A program made the translations under genes and the position numbers. The notes beneath the pieces were generated by a model, which saw only the letters and a list, made by a program, of their open reading frames with translations, did no database searches and was not told the DNA's origin. Source: Actinospica robiniae DSM 44927 (GTDB taxonomy: Bacteria > Actinomycetota > Actinomycetes > Streptomycetales > Catenulisporaceae). Taken from it: a stretch of DNA of 64,000 nucleotides. The stretch spans positions 8,538,154-8,602,153 of the forward strand of contig NZ_KI632511.1 of NCBI RefSeq assembly GCF_000504285.1, given 5' to 3'. Shown here in pieces: positions 43,519-52,747 of the stretch; position 1 is the stretch's first letter, and each line of letters opens with the position of its first letter.

Positions 43519-44127
43519 TTAGAGCGATGCGCTCGATCCGAGCGCGTCGAGGGCTTGTCGCCAGGGGAACTCCTGCGGTCGGCCTTGGCCGGTATGCGGG
43601 ACGTGAGGGGTGAATCCGTCCTCGCCGAGCAGGACACGCACTCCAATGGTCCGCAACTGCGCGACGCCGCGTTCGAACGCGGGATGCGAGGCCTGACACA
43701 CGTTGAGGTAAGGCATCGCGACGATGGGCCGGAGCGGGAGGTCTCGAGCGGCGTCGTGGATGCGGCGGCCAGCGGCTTCGGCGATCAGGCCAAGTGCCAG
43801 GTTGTCCTGGTGCCCGTCGGCCCACTTAGTGGTCGTGTTCAACGTCATCGGCGCGATCAAGAACGCGTCAGCGTCGGGCAGGACGTCGGAGGCGCCGGGC
43901 TTCTTGTATGTCGAGCGCACCGGGTGACCGGTGAGTTCGGGCAGGTCGTCGTCGAGCAACGCAGCCGCAGTCGGGGTAAGGATAAGACACGTGTCATAGC
44001 CCCGATCCTGCGCGTGGGTGATGGCGCTGCGGATGTGGCGAACCGGCGGTGCTGCGCACCCGATCAGGTAGAGAACGGGCTGGAGGTTCGCGCTCGATTC
44101 TGCCCGGTCATCGGTGTCCGCCATCAT
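43519..44127 (-). CDS. Flavoprotein of the HFCD family, paralogue of 10177-10737
   Basis: The 202-residue protein reads PVLYLIGCAAPPVRHIRSAI, FLIAPMTLNTTTKWADGHQD and NLALGLIAEAAGR, then IVAMPYLNVCQASHPAFERG. These are the FMN-binding segments of the CoaC/EpiD-like fold, in the same order as in the other copy. Start near ATG 44127 or 44124. It is transcribed opposite to both neighbours. Function unknown; a redox or decarboxylase role on a cysteine-containing product is possible. Confidence 0.8.
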   Translation of the reverse strand: MMADTDDRAESSANLQPVLYLIGCAAPPVRHIRSAITHAQDRGYDTCLILTPTAAALLDDDLPELTGHPVRSTYKKPGASDVLPDADAFLIAPMTLNTTTKWADGHQDNLALGLIAEAAGRRIHDAARDLPLRPIVAMPYLNVCQASHPAFERGVAQLRTIGVRVLLGEDGFTPHVPHTGQGRPQEFPWRQALDALGSSASL

Positions 44128-44939
44128 GCCGAGACAGTATCAAGCTTCGATGTCAACGCTGCGAGCGCGGAATTTCAACTGATTCGCCCGCGGTCCTGGG
44201 AAAGTCGCGCGCGAGTTGGATCGCTTCGCGGATCGCGACCGCACGGGCAGGAATCGGACGCTGGCGCAGCTCTGCGGTCGCCCGGAGTCACGTATCAGCC
44301 TACGAATTTGTGTGATTGCAGGTCAGGTGCGCCTGTGTCCGATCGATGTCCTAATACTGCCCGGTCGATGCCCTGGACCCGCGCGTGCTCGTGGCCTGAA
44401 ATGGAGTGTGCTGGTTCTCGAGCCTTTACTACCGAGTCGCTTCATATCGCCCGTTCAGGAAATCGTTGGAGGGGAGCTTCGCGATGAGTGGACCGATGAT
44501 GCGAACACACCGCCGTGCCTCGGTGCGCGACCGAGAGATCGCCGGTTGCGTGCAGTTGAGGCCGTGTACGAGCTTGATCGGGTTCAGTTCTCCTGCCGAT
44601 GCCGTGCCGATGAGGCGGGCGCACCACGGTGTGGGTGCGCTGCTGGCGTCGGAGTTGACTGCCAACGGCTGCATGCGCCGTGCGGGCCGAGTCCACGCGC
44701 GCGTGAGGATCAGCGAATCCTCCATGACCCAGTGCGTCTCCACAACGGGTGCTTGGTCCGAGGGGCGGAGTGTGTCGGCGTCCGCCGAGGCTGAGAAGGG
44801 CCGCGGGCCAACCATCGTCCGAGCCCTGGCTGAGTCCCTCCTGCTCACGTCAGTACGGCGCGGCCGTGGAAGCTGCCAGACCGTTGTGTGCCGAGCCAGC
44901 CGAATCGATTATGTTTTCCTTCCGCAAGGGAGTCGGTGA
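44128..44939. other. Long stretch without a recognisable gene
   Basis: About 800 bp. Frames are open on both strands at 44406-44939 (+) and 44429-44848 (-), but none shows a family, a good ribosome-binding site and sensible composition together. It may hold decayed genes and the promoter of the regulator at 44940. Confidence 0.5.
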
Positions 44940-45761
44940 ATGGCGGCCAGACTCAAGCCTTTGACGCCGGAACTCACGGCCATACACACGTTCGGCGCTG
45001 AACTTCGTCGGCTTCGGATACGCGCTGGCATGTCGCAACCGCAGCTCGCCTCAGCCCTGTATACGTCCAAGTCCACCGTCAGCCGCGCGGAAACAGGTGT
45101 GCGGCTGCTAGCGCGTGATCTCGCCGAAGCTTGCGACACCTTGATGCAGGCTGATGGCCTGCTCATCTCGGTTTGGGATACCGCCGCACGCACTGACACG
45201 AATGGCGGATCTTCCGCTCCAAGTAGTTCTGTTCCCGCGGCTCGGGCTCAGGGAGGCACGCTCGCACGCGAGGCCGGTTCGCACCAGCATGTCGCGCCCC
45301 ACAAGCGCGCCCAGGTTCCGCTCCCCACGGGACACTGGCGTACTGAGTCGCGGACCTACCCATTCTCTCGGCTTCGGTACTTCGTCACCCGCAACGACGG
45401 GATTGAGCGCGTTGCCCTGCCGCTTGATCGTCCAGGACTGTCGGGACGATCGAGTGCGGGCGCCAGCCCGCCCTCAATCCCTCTAATCGGGCCTAGGGCG
45501 CGAGGTAGTTCAGGGTTGTCGGCGAGCTGGCGGCGGCGCCTTTTTCGGGAATCGATCTCAGTACACGGCGATGTTCACGGCGCGGACTCAGACGGGGCCG
45601 ATTCGGTTGCGTGCCGCGCCAACGTGTCGCGATCTCCGCCGTGCGCCGACCCTGGTCGGCCATCAGAGTCCGGGGCGCTGCGGACGTCTGACCGTGCTCC
45701 TTCACATCGAATCCACCTATCTGTCTTGCCTATCCAGTCCCCGGGAATTGACCATGGTTGA
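44940..45761 (+). pseudogene. XRE-family regulator, only the HTH part credible
   Basis: From ATG 44940 (AAGGGA upstream) the first 80 residues form a good HTH (FGAELRRLRIRAGMSQPQLA, SALYTSKSTVSRAETGVR, LARDLAEACDTLMQADGLLI). After SVWDTAARTDT the sequence turns into low-complexity Ser/Arg/Pro-rich text without family character, which indicates a frameshift near 45180. It may survive as a short HTH protein. The remaining frame to 45761 and the opposite strand show nothing recognised. Confidence 0.55.
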
Positions 45762-45810
45762 GAACCTCCGAGGCGCCAGTCGGCGCCGGGCGATCGGGGT
45801 CTCGAGATGA
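45754..45810 (+). CDS. Possible 18-residue peptide coupled to the GPP34 gene
   Basis: The ATG at 45754 opens MVENLRGASRRRAIGVSR and ends in TGA at 45808-45810, which overlaps the ATG of the GPP34 gene as ATGA. The upstream GGGAA is a weak ribosome-binding site. The coupling geometry is the same as for the tiny ORFs at 33479 and 61293. A leader or a chance frame. Confidence 0.3.
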   Translation: MVENLRGASRRRAIGVSR

Positions 45811-47504
45811 GCGGAGCGTTACACACCGCTGCCGGTATCGCGAGCCTGTCCACCGACGCGGCACGGTTTGCGGCGACGCCCGAGGGGGCGCGGCAGGCCG
45901 GGGAGTTCGTGGCGCGGGCGGTTACTGACGCGCGACTGCCGTGGGCGGCGGATCGAGCGGCACTCGCGGTCTATCTCCAGGCTTTGTGGCTGATCCGCCA
46001 CGGCCACCAGGATGGCCCGATCCTCGTGCTGGCTTCGTACACGCCCGCGGATCGGTCCCTGGTGGTGAACGTGGGAGACGTCGACCGGATGCTCCCCGAT
46101 GTGGGCGCGAGCGATCCGGGACTTGCCGGGCACGAGCCACTGCTGGCCGCACTTGTCGAGCACGTCGGGTTGTTTGAGGCTGTGGTGACCGAGTCCGGGC
46201 GGGTGCTTGCCGCGAGGTTCCGTGTGCGCGGGCCGTTTGTGGTGCGTACGGGCTGGGTAATGCCGCCGTACGACGTCGCCCGCCATCACTACCAGGATTT
46301 CGACGGCTCGGTTGAGGCGCGGGCGGGGGCGCAGGCCGCGGTGGCGGCGATCGGCACCGTGCGCGAGGGCTACACGCTAACCGGGGTGCACCTTCAGGGG
46401 CCCGAGGATGAGGATTCGGCCTGGGCCAGGGTCGAGCGCCACGGGTCGCCGGCGCCGGCGGGTGCTCTCGAGCTGTCGTTCGAGGAGGTCGCCGAGTTGA
46501 CGCGGGCGGCGCTGCGGGCGTGCTCGTTCGACTGGGCATCCAGGCAGGAGGCGCCGCCGTGTGACCTGGTGGGTCTGTTTCGAGCCGCGCAGCCCTCGCT
46601 GCGGCTGAGCGCGTCTGGGCTGCGGCAGTTCGCGCAGTCGGTCATCGCCGCGAAGACCCCGGCGGGCCCGGTGATCCGCGACCCGCTTCTGGCGCTGGTC
46701 GCTGTGGCTCACAGCGATCCCGACCTACCGATCTTCGGCCTGCAGCGCCAGTTGAGCGCGGCATGGGGGGCGCATGAGAACGAGATCGCCGGTGAGCTGG
46801 CGCGGCGTAGGACGCTAGCCGATCTGGATGAGATCGCCGCGGACCCGTTGCGGAACCTGGCTCTCTCGGGCTGCTACCACCTGGTCGCGCGCGATCCGCG
46901 CACTGGCCGGCTTCGGGTCGCGCGCGAGATCAGCGCCCTGGGTATCGCTGGCGCGGTCATCGCCGAGTGCCTGCTTGCCGGACTGCTCACCATCCAGCCT
47001 GACGGCTGCCTGTCGGTGACGGCCACCGACACCGCTGCGGTGCGTGTCTCACTCGTGGCACGCGAGTTGGTCGCGACGGTGGAGGCGGAAAAGCCGCTGC
47101 CGATCGAGACCTGGCTGGCCTACGTGGCGACGAAGGGCCCTGACGACGTCGAGCAGGCGCTGCTGGAGGCGGAGGTCCTCGTGCGTGCCGAGCGTAGCGG
47201 GCGCCGGTTGTTCGGCCGGGCGGAGGGGGATGCAGTACCGGCGGATGCGGGGCTGGTGGATCGCATCGTCATCCGGGCCACCTTCCCCTCCCGCGTGCCG
47301 GAGGCGAGCCGGGCGGTGGCCGCGGTGCTGCATGCGCTGGTGCGCGCGACCGGCCAGCACGAGGCCGACAAGACCACCTGGTGGATGGCGGAGGAGGCCG
47401 ACGTCGTCGCCGCCCTGCTTGATCAGTCCGGGCCGGATGTGGCCAGGTTAATCGAGTCCGTCACCGCCGCGGTGACCACCACCGTCGCCGCCGGGCGACG
47501 GTGA
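45807..47504 (+). CDS. GPP34-domain protein with unknown N-terminal region
   Basis: The 565-residue protein has an unrecognised N-terminal 200 residues (LPWAADRAALAVYLQALWLI, GWVMPPYDVARHHYQDF). From about residue 370 it reads as a GPP34 (Golgi phosphoprotein 3-like) domain: VAREISALGIAGAVIAECLL, AGLLTIQPDGCLSV and RIVIRATFPSRVPEASRAVA. GPP34 in eukaryotes binds phosphatidylinositol-4-phosphate; in actinomycetes it occurs in many uncharacterised proteins. It is followed 33 bp later by the permease gene. Confidence 0.65.
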   Translation: MSGALHTAAGIASLSTDAARFAATPEGARQAGEFVARAVTDARLPWAADRAALAVYLQALWLIRHGHQDGPILVLASYTPADRSLVVNVGDVDRMLPDVGASDPGLAGHEPLLAALVEHVGLFEAVVTESGRVLAARFRVRGPFVVRTGWVMPPYDVARHHYQDFDGSVEARAGAQAAVAAIGTVREGYTLTGVHLQGPEDEDSAWARVERHGSPAPAGALELSFEEVAELTRAALRACSFDWASRQEAPPCDLVGLFRAAQPSLRLSASGLRQFAQSVIAAKTPAGPVIRDPLLALVAVAHSDPDLPIFGLQRQLSAAWGAHENEIAGELARRRTLADLDEIAADPLRNLALSGCYHLVARDPRTGRLRVAREISALGIAGAVIAECLLAGLLTIQPDGCLSVTATDTAAVRVSLVARELVATVEAEKPLPIETWLAYVATKGPDDVEQALLEAEVLVRAERSGRRLFGRAEGDAVPADAGLVDRIVIRATFPSRVPEASRAVAAVLHALVRATGQHEADKTTWWMAEEADVVAALLDQSGPDVARLIESVTAAVTTTVAAGRR

Positions 47505-47537
47505 CCCTACATCCCCTCTCATCATAAGGAATCGTGA

Positions 47538-49043
47538 ATGACGCAGACGACGGAGACACCGGGGGCCCGCCGCGGCGGGCCCGGTGCCTCACCCGGAACG
47601 GTCGAGGCCACCTTGGCCAAGGGCAAGCTCGGAACGTGGATGGTCGCGTTCTTCATGGTCGCGGCCCTGGGCCCGCTGCTGGTGAACGCCGGCACGATGC
47701 CGCTCGCGTACGCGGCGACCGGCATCACCGCGGTGCCTGGCGCGTGCGTGCTGGTCGCGCTCGTGCTGAGCGTGTTCATCGTCGGGTATCTCGCGATGTC
47801 ACGGTACGTGGAGAACCCGGGCGCGTTCTACGCCATGATCGGGCGGGGTCTGGGCCGTCCGGCCGGGGTCATGGCGGGATGGCTGGCGCTGCTGGCCTAC
47901 GGCGCCTTGCAGTTGAGCTTGTTCGGGTTCATCGGTCCACAGTTGGCCGGGTTCTTGCACGACAACTTCGGCTGGAACGCGAGCTGGTGGGCGTGCGCCT
48001 TGGCGGTCTGGGCGCTCGTGGGCATCCTGGGCCTGGCGGAGGTGAACGTCAGCGCGACGTTCCTCGGCATCCTGTCCATGGCGGAGATCGTGATCGGGTT
48101 CGTGCTCGATGCCGCGGGCCTGGTCCATCCGGCCGCGGGCGGTTTCCACCTCGGGCCGTTCAATCCAGGGCGGATCTCCTGGGCCGGGGTCGGTCCGATT
48201 GGGGCGATTCTGACGCTGTGCTTCGTCGGGATCGAGCAGGGGCCGGTGTACGGGCCTGAGGCGCGCGAGGCGAAGCGCACGGTGCTGCGCGCCACGATCG
48301 TCTCGCTGGTCGGTGCGGCTCTGATCTATGTGTGCGCGGCGTGGGCGATGGACGTGCATTACGGGCCGTCGGTGGCGCAGGCCGCCGGAACGCTCGGGCC
48401 CGAGGTGTACTTCGGCATGGGCCACGGGTTTGCGGCCTCTACCGGGCACACGCTGCTGTTGACCGGCGTGATCGCGGCGATGCTCGCCTACCACAACACG
48501 GAGACGCGCTACATCTACTCCGCCGCCCGTGCCCGCATCCTCCCGTCTGTGCTTGGCCGGGTGGGGCGTTCCGGGGTACCGCGCGTGGCCTCTCTGCTTC
48601 AGTCGCTGCTTGGGCTGGGCGCGATCGGGGCGATCCAGCTGTTCCAGTGGAACCCGCAGAATCAGTGGTTCTACATAGCCTCGACGTTCGGCGGCTTCGT
48701 GATCATGGGGCTGTTCGCGGTCACGGCCGTCGCGGTCATCGTGTTCTTCCGGCGCGAGGGCAGCGGCGAGCACGTGGCCGTGCGTCTGTGGCTGCCGGTG
48801 CTCGCCGCGCTGTTGCTCGCGGGCATGGTCGGCGCGTGTGCGGTGAACCTGCCGCTGCTGTTCGGCATCGGAGCCGGGGATCCGACCATCGCGCGGCTGT
48901 ACTGGCTGATCGGTGTGACCGCGGCCATTGCGCTGGCGTGGAGCGTGTTCCTGCGCTGGCGCGATCCCGACGCGTATGGAAGGCTTTCCGGCCCCGCCCA
49001 GAGCACCCTCCGCGGGCGTCCGGTGGGAGGCGGTGCCGCGTGA
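47538..49043 (+). CDS. APC-family amino acid permease
   Basis: The 501-residue integral membrane protein starts at ATG 47538 after AAGGA. It has about twelve hydrophobic segments, beginning with WMVAFFMVAALGPLLVNAGT and later VLAALLLAGMVGACAVNLPL and LIGVTAAIALAWSVFLRW. The IEQGPVYGPEAREAKRT segment is the conserved TM6-7 loop region of the APC superfamily. It probably imports or exchanges an amino acid or amine. Its stop overlaps the GNAT GTG start. Confidence 0.88.
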   Translation: MTQTTETPGARRGGPGASPGTVEATLAKGKLGTWMVAFFMVAALGPLLVNAGTMPLAYAATGITAVPGACVLVALVLSVFIVGYLAMSRYVENPGAFYAMIGRGLGRPAGVMAGWLALLAYGALQLSLFGFIGPQLAGFLHDNFGWNASWWACALAVWALVGILGLAEVNVSATFLGILSMAEIVIGFVLDAAGLVHPAAGGFHLGPFNPGRISWAGVGPIGAILTLCFVGIEQGPVYGPEAREAKRTVLRATIVSLVGAALIYVCAAWAMDVHYGPSVAQAAGTLGPEVYFGMGHGFAASTGHTLLLTGVIAAMLAYHNTETRYIYSAARARILPSVLGRVGRSGVPRVASLLQSLLGLGAIGAIQLFQWNPQNQWFYIASTFGGFVIMGLFAVTAVAVIVFFRREGSGEHVAVRLWLPVLAALLLAGMVGACAVNLPLLFGIGAGDPTIARLYWLIGVTAAIALAWSVFLRWRDPDAYGRLSGPAQSTLRGRPVGGGAA

Positions 49044-49663
49044 AGCGCATGGACACTACCGGCGGCGCGGACACCGCGATCATCTGGCCGCCGCGTTCGG
49101 CCGCGCCGGCGCTCGGGCAGACGATCGCAACCGCCTTCCACCTGCTGGCTGCCTCCGGGTACCTCGAGCCCGATCCGCACCTGCGCGCGCAGCGGTTTCC
49201 GGCGTACTTCGAGTGCGCCGTCCTCGACACGATCGACGAGGGCACCGCGTACGCGATCGGGATCGACGCCGTCGCGCTGTGGATGCCGGTCGCGGCCGAG
49301 GGCCTGCCCGAGGCCGAACTCGACGCGCGGCTGGTCGCAATCGATCCGGGTCTCGCCGAGCGCGACCTGATCTTCCACCGGATCCTGCACGGACGTCACC
49401 CGACCGGCCTCGGCGCGTATCACTGGCTGATGATCCTCGGGGTGCATCCGGACCTTCAGGGCCAGGGACTCGGCTCGAGCCTGCTCGACGCCCACCACGC
49501 CTACCTCGACCAGCAAGGCCTGCCCGCGTACCTCGAGGCGGCGAGCGAATCGGCCCGCCGGCTCTACCTGCGGCACGGCTACGCCGATGCGGCGGGCGGC
49601 CCGATCGAACTGCCCGACGGCGCGGTGATGTACCCGATGCTCCGAGAACCGCGAACGGACTGA
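49040..49663 (+). CDS. GNAT-family acetyltransferase
   Basis: GTG 49040 overlaps the permease stop as GTGA; ATG 49049 is also possible. The protein contains HWLMILGVHPDLQGQGLGSS, the classical V-x-P-x-x-Q-G-x-G-x-G/S acetyl-CoA loop, then YLEAASESARRLYLRHGYAD, typical of GNATs of the YafP/N-acetyltransferase group. About 207 residues. Substrate unknown; linkage to the permease suggests an imported amine. Confidence 0.87.
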   Translation: MKRMDTTGGADTAIIWPPRSAAPALGQTIATAFHLLAASGYLEPDPHLRAQRFPAYFECAVLDTIDEGTAYAIGIDAVALWMPVAAEGLPEAELDARLVAIDPGLAERDLIFHRILHGRHPTGLGAYHWLMILGVHPDLQGQGLGSSLLDAHHAYLDQQGLPAYLEAASESARRLYLRHGYADAAGGPIELPDGAVMYPMLREPRTD

Positions 49664-49797
49664 TCGACGAACCCGGCTGCAGGATGGCGGCTTGCAGGGC
49701 AAGGCCCTGTGCCGCGGATCGGCTGACACCGCCGTCCTGAGGCCCGAAGGCTCCCGGTCCGCGCCACGCCCGCCGCAGGGCGCGGGCCGGGTCTAGC

Positions 49798-49832
49798 CTC
49801 CCGGCGCCCGAGGACCGCCCGGGCGCCGGGAG
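49798..49832. terminator. Strong GC-rich hairpin after the permease-GNAT unit
   Basis: CTCCCGGCGCCCG and CGGGCGCCGGGAG form a perfect 13-bp stem around a 9-base loop. It sits in the 335-bp gap between the GNAT and kinase genes and probably ends the upstream transcript. The remainder of the gap shows no gene. Confidence 0.75.
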
Positions 49833-49998
49833 CCCGATCCGCACTAGACCCCGCTGGGCAATCGCGCTCAAGCAGCGTCGGCCGCCTCGCCCACGTCGCA
49901 TCCGTCGCATCCATGGAAAGGGATCAGGAGATGTTCTGCATGGCCGGACGAACCGCAGCGTCGCGAGCACGGCGCAGCCCGCTGGAAACGGGATCGGC

Positions 49999-51402
49999 GT
50001 GACCACGGTTCTGGCGATCGAGCAGGCGGCCACGGCCACGAAGGCGGTCGTGATCGGTGGGACCGGGCGGGTGCTGGCCCACTCCACGGTCAGGGTGACG
50101 ACGCGCACGCTCGCGGACGGCGGGATGGAGCAGGATCCGGTGGAGATCTGGCACGGCGTCCGGGCGGCGGCGCGCAAGGCGATCGGCCAGGCCGGGCGGC
50201 GCATCGACGTGGTTGCGCTCGCCACCGGCGGCGGGTCAGTGCTCGCGTTCGACCCTGCCTCCGGGAAGCCGCTGAGTCCTGTGATCACCCGGCAGGACCG
50301 GCGCGCGGCCGGGATCTGCCAGGAACTCGCCTCTCACGCCGAGACCATCGCGGAGGCGACCGGGCTGCGCCTGAGCCCGCAGTCCACCGCGCCGAAGCTC
50401 ACCTGGCTGCGGGAGAACCTCACCCGCGACGGGGTAGTCGCAGGCCTCGATGCGTGGTTGCTGCACCAGTTGACCGGCCAGTACGCCACGGATGCGGCCA
50501 CCGCGTCCCGGTCGCTGCTGGTCGACCTCGACTCCGGTACCTGGGACCCGCGCCTGGCAGCCGTGTTCGGCCTGGGGCACGAGCCGATGGCTCGGATCGT
50601 CGCCAACGACGAGGTGGTGGGCGAGGCCGACGCGTTCGGGCCGAGGGTGCCGGTGGCCGGGGTGATCCTCGATGCGCCGGCCGCGCTGCTCGCCCAGCGC
50701 TGCTTGAACCCTGGAGCGGTCAACGTCACCTACGGCGCCGGCGCGTTGCTGCTCACGAACCTCGGAGCCAGGCCGACCCGCGGTGAACTGACGTGTTCGA
50801 CCGCGTGGCGGATCAAGGGCGCGCGCACCTTCTGTCTCGACGGGCAGGTGGCCGCCGCGTCGTCGGCGCTGTCGTGGCTCGTGAAGGTCGGCGTGCTCGA
50901 CCGGGTCGACGCGCTTGATGACTCGTGCGCGAAAAACCCAGGAGGGACAGTCTTCGTTCCGAGGTTCGACGAGGAGGGCGGGGCGCGGCTGGCGGGAGTG
51001 GACCTGTCCACGACGGGTGAGCAGATCGTTTCGGCCGTCGTCTACGGGATCGCCGCCGCGGTCGCCGACCTCTACGACCTCGCCGGGCTGAAGGAGGACG
51101 TGCTGCGCGTGGACGGCGGATTGACCAAGTCCGCGTGCATGCTTCAGGCGCAGGCGGATCTCCTGCAGATCCCGGTGGCTGCCTATCCCGGCGCGTACCC
51201 CACGGCCCAGGGCGCAGGCGTCCTCTCCCGGCTCGCCCTGGACCGCACGGCCACCCTCGAGCGCGAGACCCAGGCGGCACCGGCCCAGGCCAAGCCCGTG
51301 CGGCCGAAATGGTCGGCAGACCAGGCAACCGCGTACCGGGACCGATGGCGTGAGGCCGCAGGGGGCCTCCGCCCAGCACTGGTGATGAGCGCCGCCGCGT
51401 GA
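49999..51402 (+). CDS. FGGY-family carbohydrate kinase (glycerol/xylulose kinase-like)
   Basis: The 467-residue protein starts at GTG 49999 (VTTVLAIEQAATATKAVVI), equivalent to the DQGTTSTR/K phosphate-1 motif of the family but with E for D. It continues with SPVITRQDRRAAGICQELAS (D/R-W-Q-D region) and LRVDGGLTKSACMLQAQADL near the end, the adenosine motif, followed by AYPTAQGAGVLSRLAL. FGGY kinases phosphorylate glycerol or ketoses. The altered N-terminal motif may mark a different substrate. Its stop overlaps an open frame leading to the next gene. Confidence 0.85.
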   Translation: MTTVLAIEQAATATKAVVIGGTGRVLAHSTVRVTTRTLADGGMEQDPVEIWHGVRAAARKAIGQAGRRIDVVALATGGGSVLAFDPASGKPLSPVITRQDRRAAGICQELASHAETIAEATGLRLSPQSTAPKLTWLRENLTRDGVVAGLDAWLLHQLTGQYATDAATASRSLLVDLDSGTWDPRLAAVFGLGHEPMARIVANDEVVGEADAFGPRVPVAGVILDAPAALLAQRCLNPGAVNVTYGAGALLLTNLGARPTRGELTCSTAWRIKGARTFCLDGQVAAASSALSWLVKVGVLDRVDALDDSCAKNPGGTVFVPRFDEEGGARLAGVDLSTTGEQIVSAVVYGIAAAVADLYDLAGLKEDVLRVDGGLTKSACMLQAQADLLQIPVAAYPGAYPTAQGAGVLSRLALDRTATLERETQAAPAQAKPVRPKWSADQATAYRDRWREAAGGLRPALVMSAAA

Positions 51403-51599
51403 CTCGCCTCATGCTCCCGCACCCCGGGGTCTCCCGGACACCCGTCCACACGACGCGTATCCGGCCCCTGAGGTCCAAGCCCCGGGGTGCGGGGACCTCC
51501 CATTACCGCACTACGCATGCGAAGGAGGTTGCCCGTGCCGCCTGCCATGAGTGTCGGCCACGCCCGGCGCCGATGCGACCATCTGCGCGGGGGCTGGCG

Positions 51600-52673
51600 A
51601 TGAGCGACCTTCACAAGCCGCTCTCCAGGCCGGCGCCCTTCGGCGACCCACATCAGCGCAGCGAGCGGGCGGCGCTGGTTGAGGCAGTACGGGTCTTGAG
51701 GCGCCTGCGATGGCCAGCTCCGCGCACGCGCGAGCAGGCCGAGCAGGTGCAGGCCGCGCTCGCGGGCACCGCACGGGAACTCGAGGCTCTGCGCACGGAT
51801 CCGCGGATCCCGGCGGGTGTGCGCGATGGTGCGCAGATCCTGCTGGCGCGGATCGGGTTCCTGCGCTCATGGTGGGAAACCCGGCTCGGGGGATCTGCCG
51901 ACCGCGAGGGCGGCCCGGGCTGGTCGCGCGAGGACGGCGAGGCTCTGGCCGCGGAACTCGTCGAGATCGCGGTGCTCGGTGCGCGGCTGCTCGACGAGAT
52001 CGAGGCCGAGTTGTGCGCCGGACGCACGCGAACTGCCGCCCCGCGCATCCAGGACCCGGTGCCTGTCGAGAGTCAGCACGAGGACGAACTGTCGCCCTCG
52101 CGCACCCGGTGGCTTGCTATGCAACTGCGCGGTGGTTGGCTCGGGCACAGCGTCGCCCTGGGGTGCGTCGCGTTGGTCCTGGCTGGCATGTACGAGTTCA
52201 TACTCCACGCGGATTCCTTAGCCGCCCCGCAGCTCGGCGCGCTCAGCCCTGAATCACCTCCGGTATCGAGTCCGCACAGCCGCGCGGCGGCGCCGAGCCG
52301 TACGGCGGCTGGCATCACGAACCGGGCCTCAGGCTCCGCGCGTACGGGCGCCGAGCCGGCAACCACCGCCAGCGTGGGCATCGAGGCCCTGCAGGTTGAC
52401 CTCCTTGGCGGCAGTGCCACGCGGCGCGAGGTCGACGCGTTCGTGTCCATCGACACCGCGGACACGAGTGCGTTCACGCTGACGGTGACGTACTGGGGCA
52501 CCGTCGGCGGCCGGCGGGTCGGGCAGAGCTCGTATACGACGACGCTCACAGGCGCCCGCTCCTACCGGCTCCCGTTCGGCATCCCGGCAGACGGCTACTG
52601 CGGGGGCGTGGTGACCGTGACCGCGACGGCCGAGGGGCTGAGCGCGAGCGAGAACACGGCCCCGGGATGTTGA
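51600..52673 (+). CDS. Single-pass membrane protein of unknown function
   Basis: The frame is open from 51399, overlapping the kinase stop, but ATG 51600 (MSDLHKPLSRPAPFGDPHQR) begins the credible protein. The first 180 residues are helical and charged (cytoplasmic). A transmembrane segment, SVALGCVALVLAGMYEFILH, lies near residues 185-205. An outside part follows, beginning with a Ser/Ala/Pro-rich linker, then a beta-rich domain (DAFVSIDTADTSAFTLTVTY) ending in NTAPGC. I recognise no family. It may be a sensor or anchor for the products of the adjacent operon. Confidence 0.6.
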   Translation: MSDLHKPLSRPAPFGDPHQRSERAALVEAVRVLRRLRWPAPRTREQAEQVQAALAGTARELEALRTDPRIPAGVRDGAQILLARIGFLRSWWETRLGGSADREGGPGWSREDGEALAAELVEIAVLGARLLDEIEAELCAGRTRTAAPRIQDPVPVESQHEDELSPSRTRWLAMQLRGGWLGHSVALGCVALVLAGMYEFILHADSLAAPQLGALSPESPPVSSPHSRAAAPSRTAAGITNRASGSARTGAEPATTASVGIEALQVDLLGGSATRREVDAFVSIDTADTSAFTLTVTYWGTVGGRRVGQSSYTTTLTGARSYRLPFGIPADGYCGGVVTVTATAEGLSASENTAPGC

Positions 52674-52747
52674 GCCACCACCCTCGCGGCCGGTGCCCGC
52701 GTGACCGCCCTTTTGAACCCTGCGCCATCGAGATCGGAGCTGACGTC

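Noticed and set aside
43414-44487. Long plus-strand ORF over the flavoprotein gene
   Set aside because: It is the antisense shadow of 43519-44127, with Arg/Gly/Val-rich text typical of GC-rich opposite frames and no family signal beyond the first residues.
47799-48773. 324-residue minus-strand ORF across the permease
   Set aside because: Histidine/Arg/Pro-rich shadow of a membrane protein gene, with no membrane or enzyme motif.
49080-50288. 402-residue minus-strand ORF across GNAT, gap and kinase
   Set aside because: It spans two real plus-strand genes and a terminator-like hairpin, and is rich in Arg/Pro/Ser.
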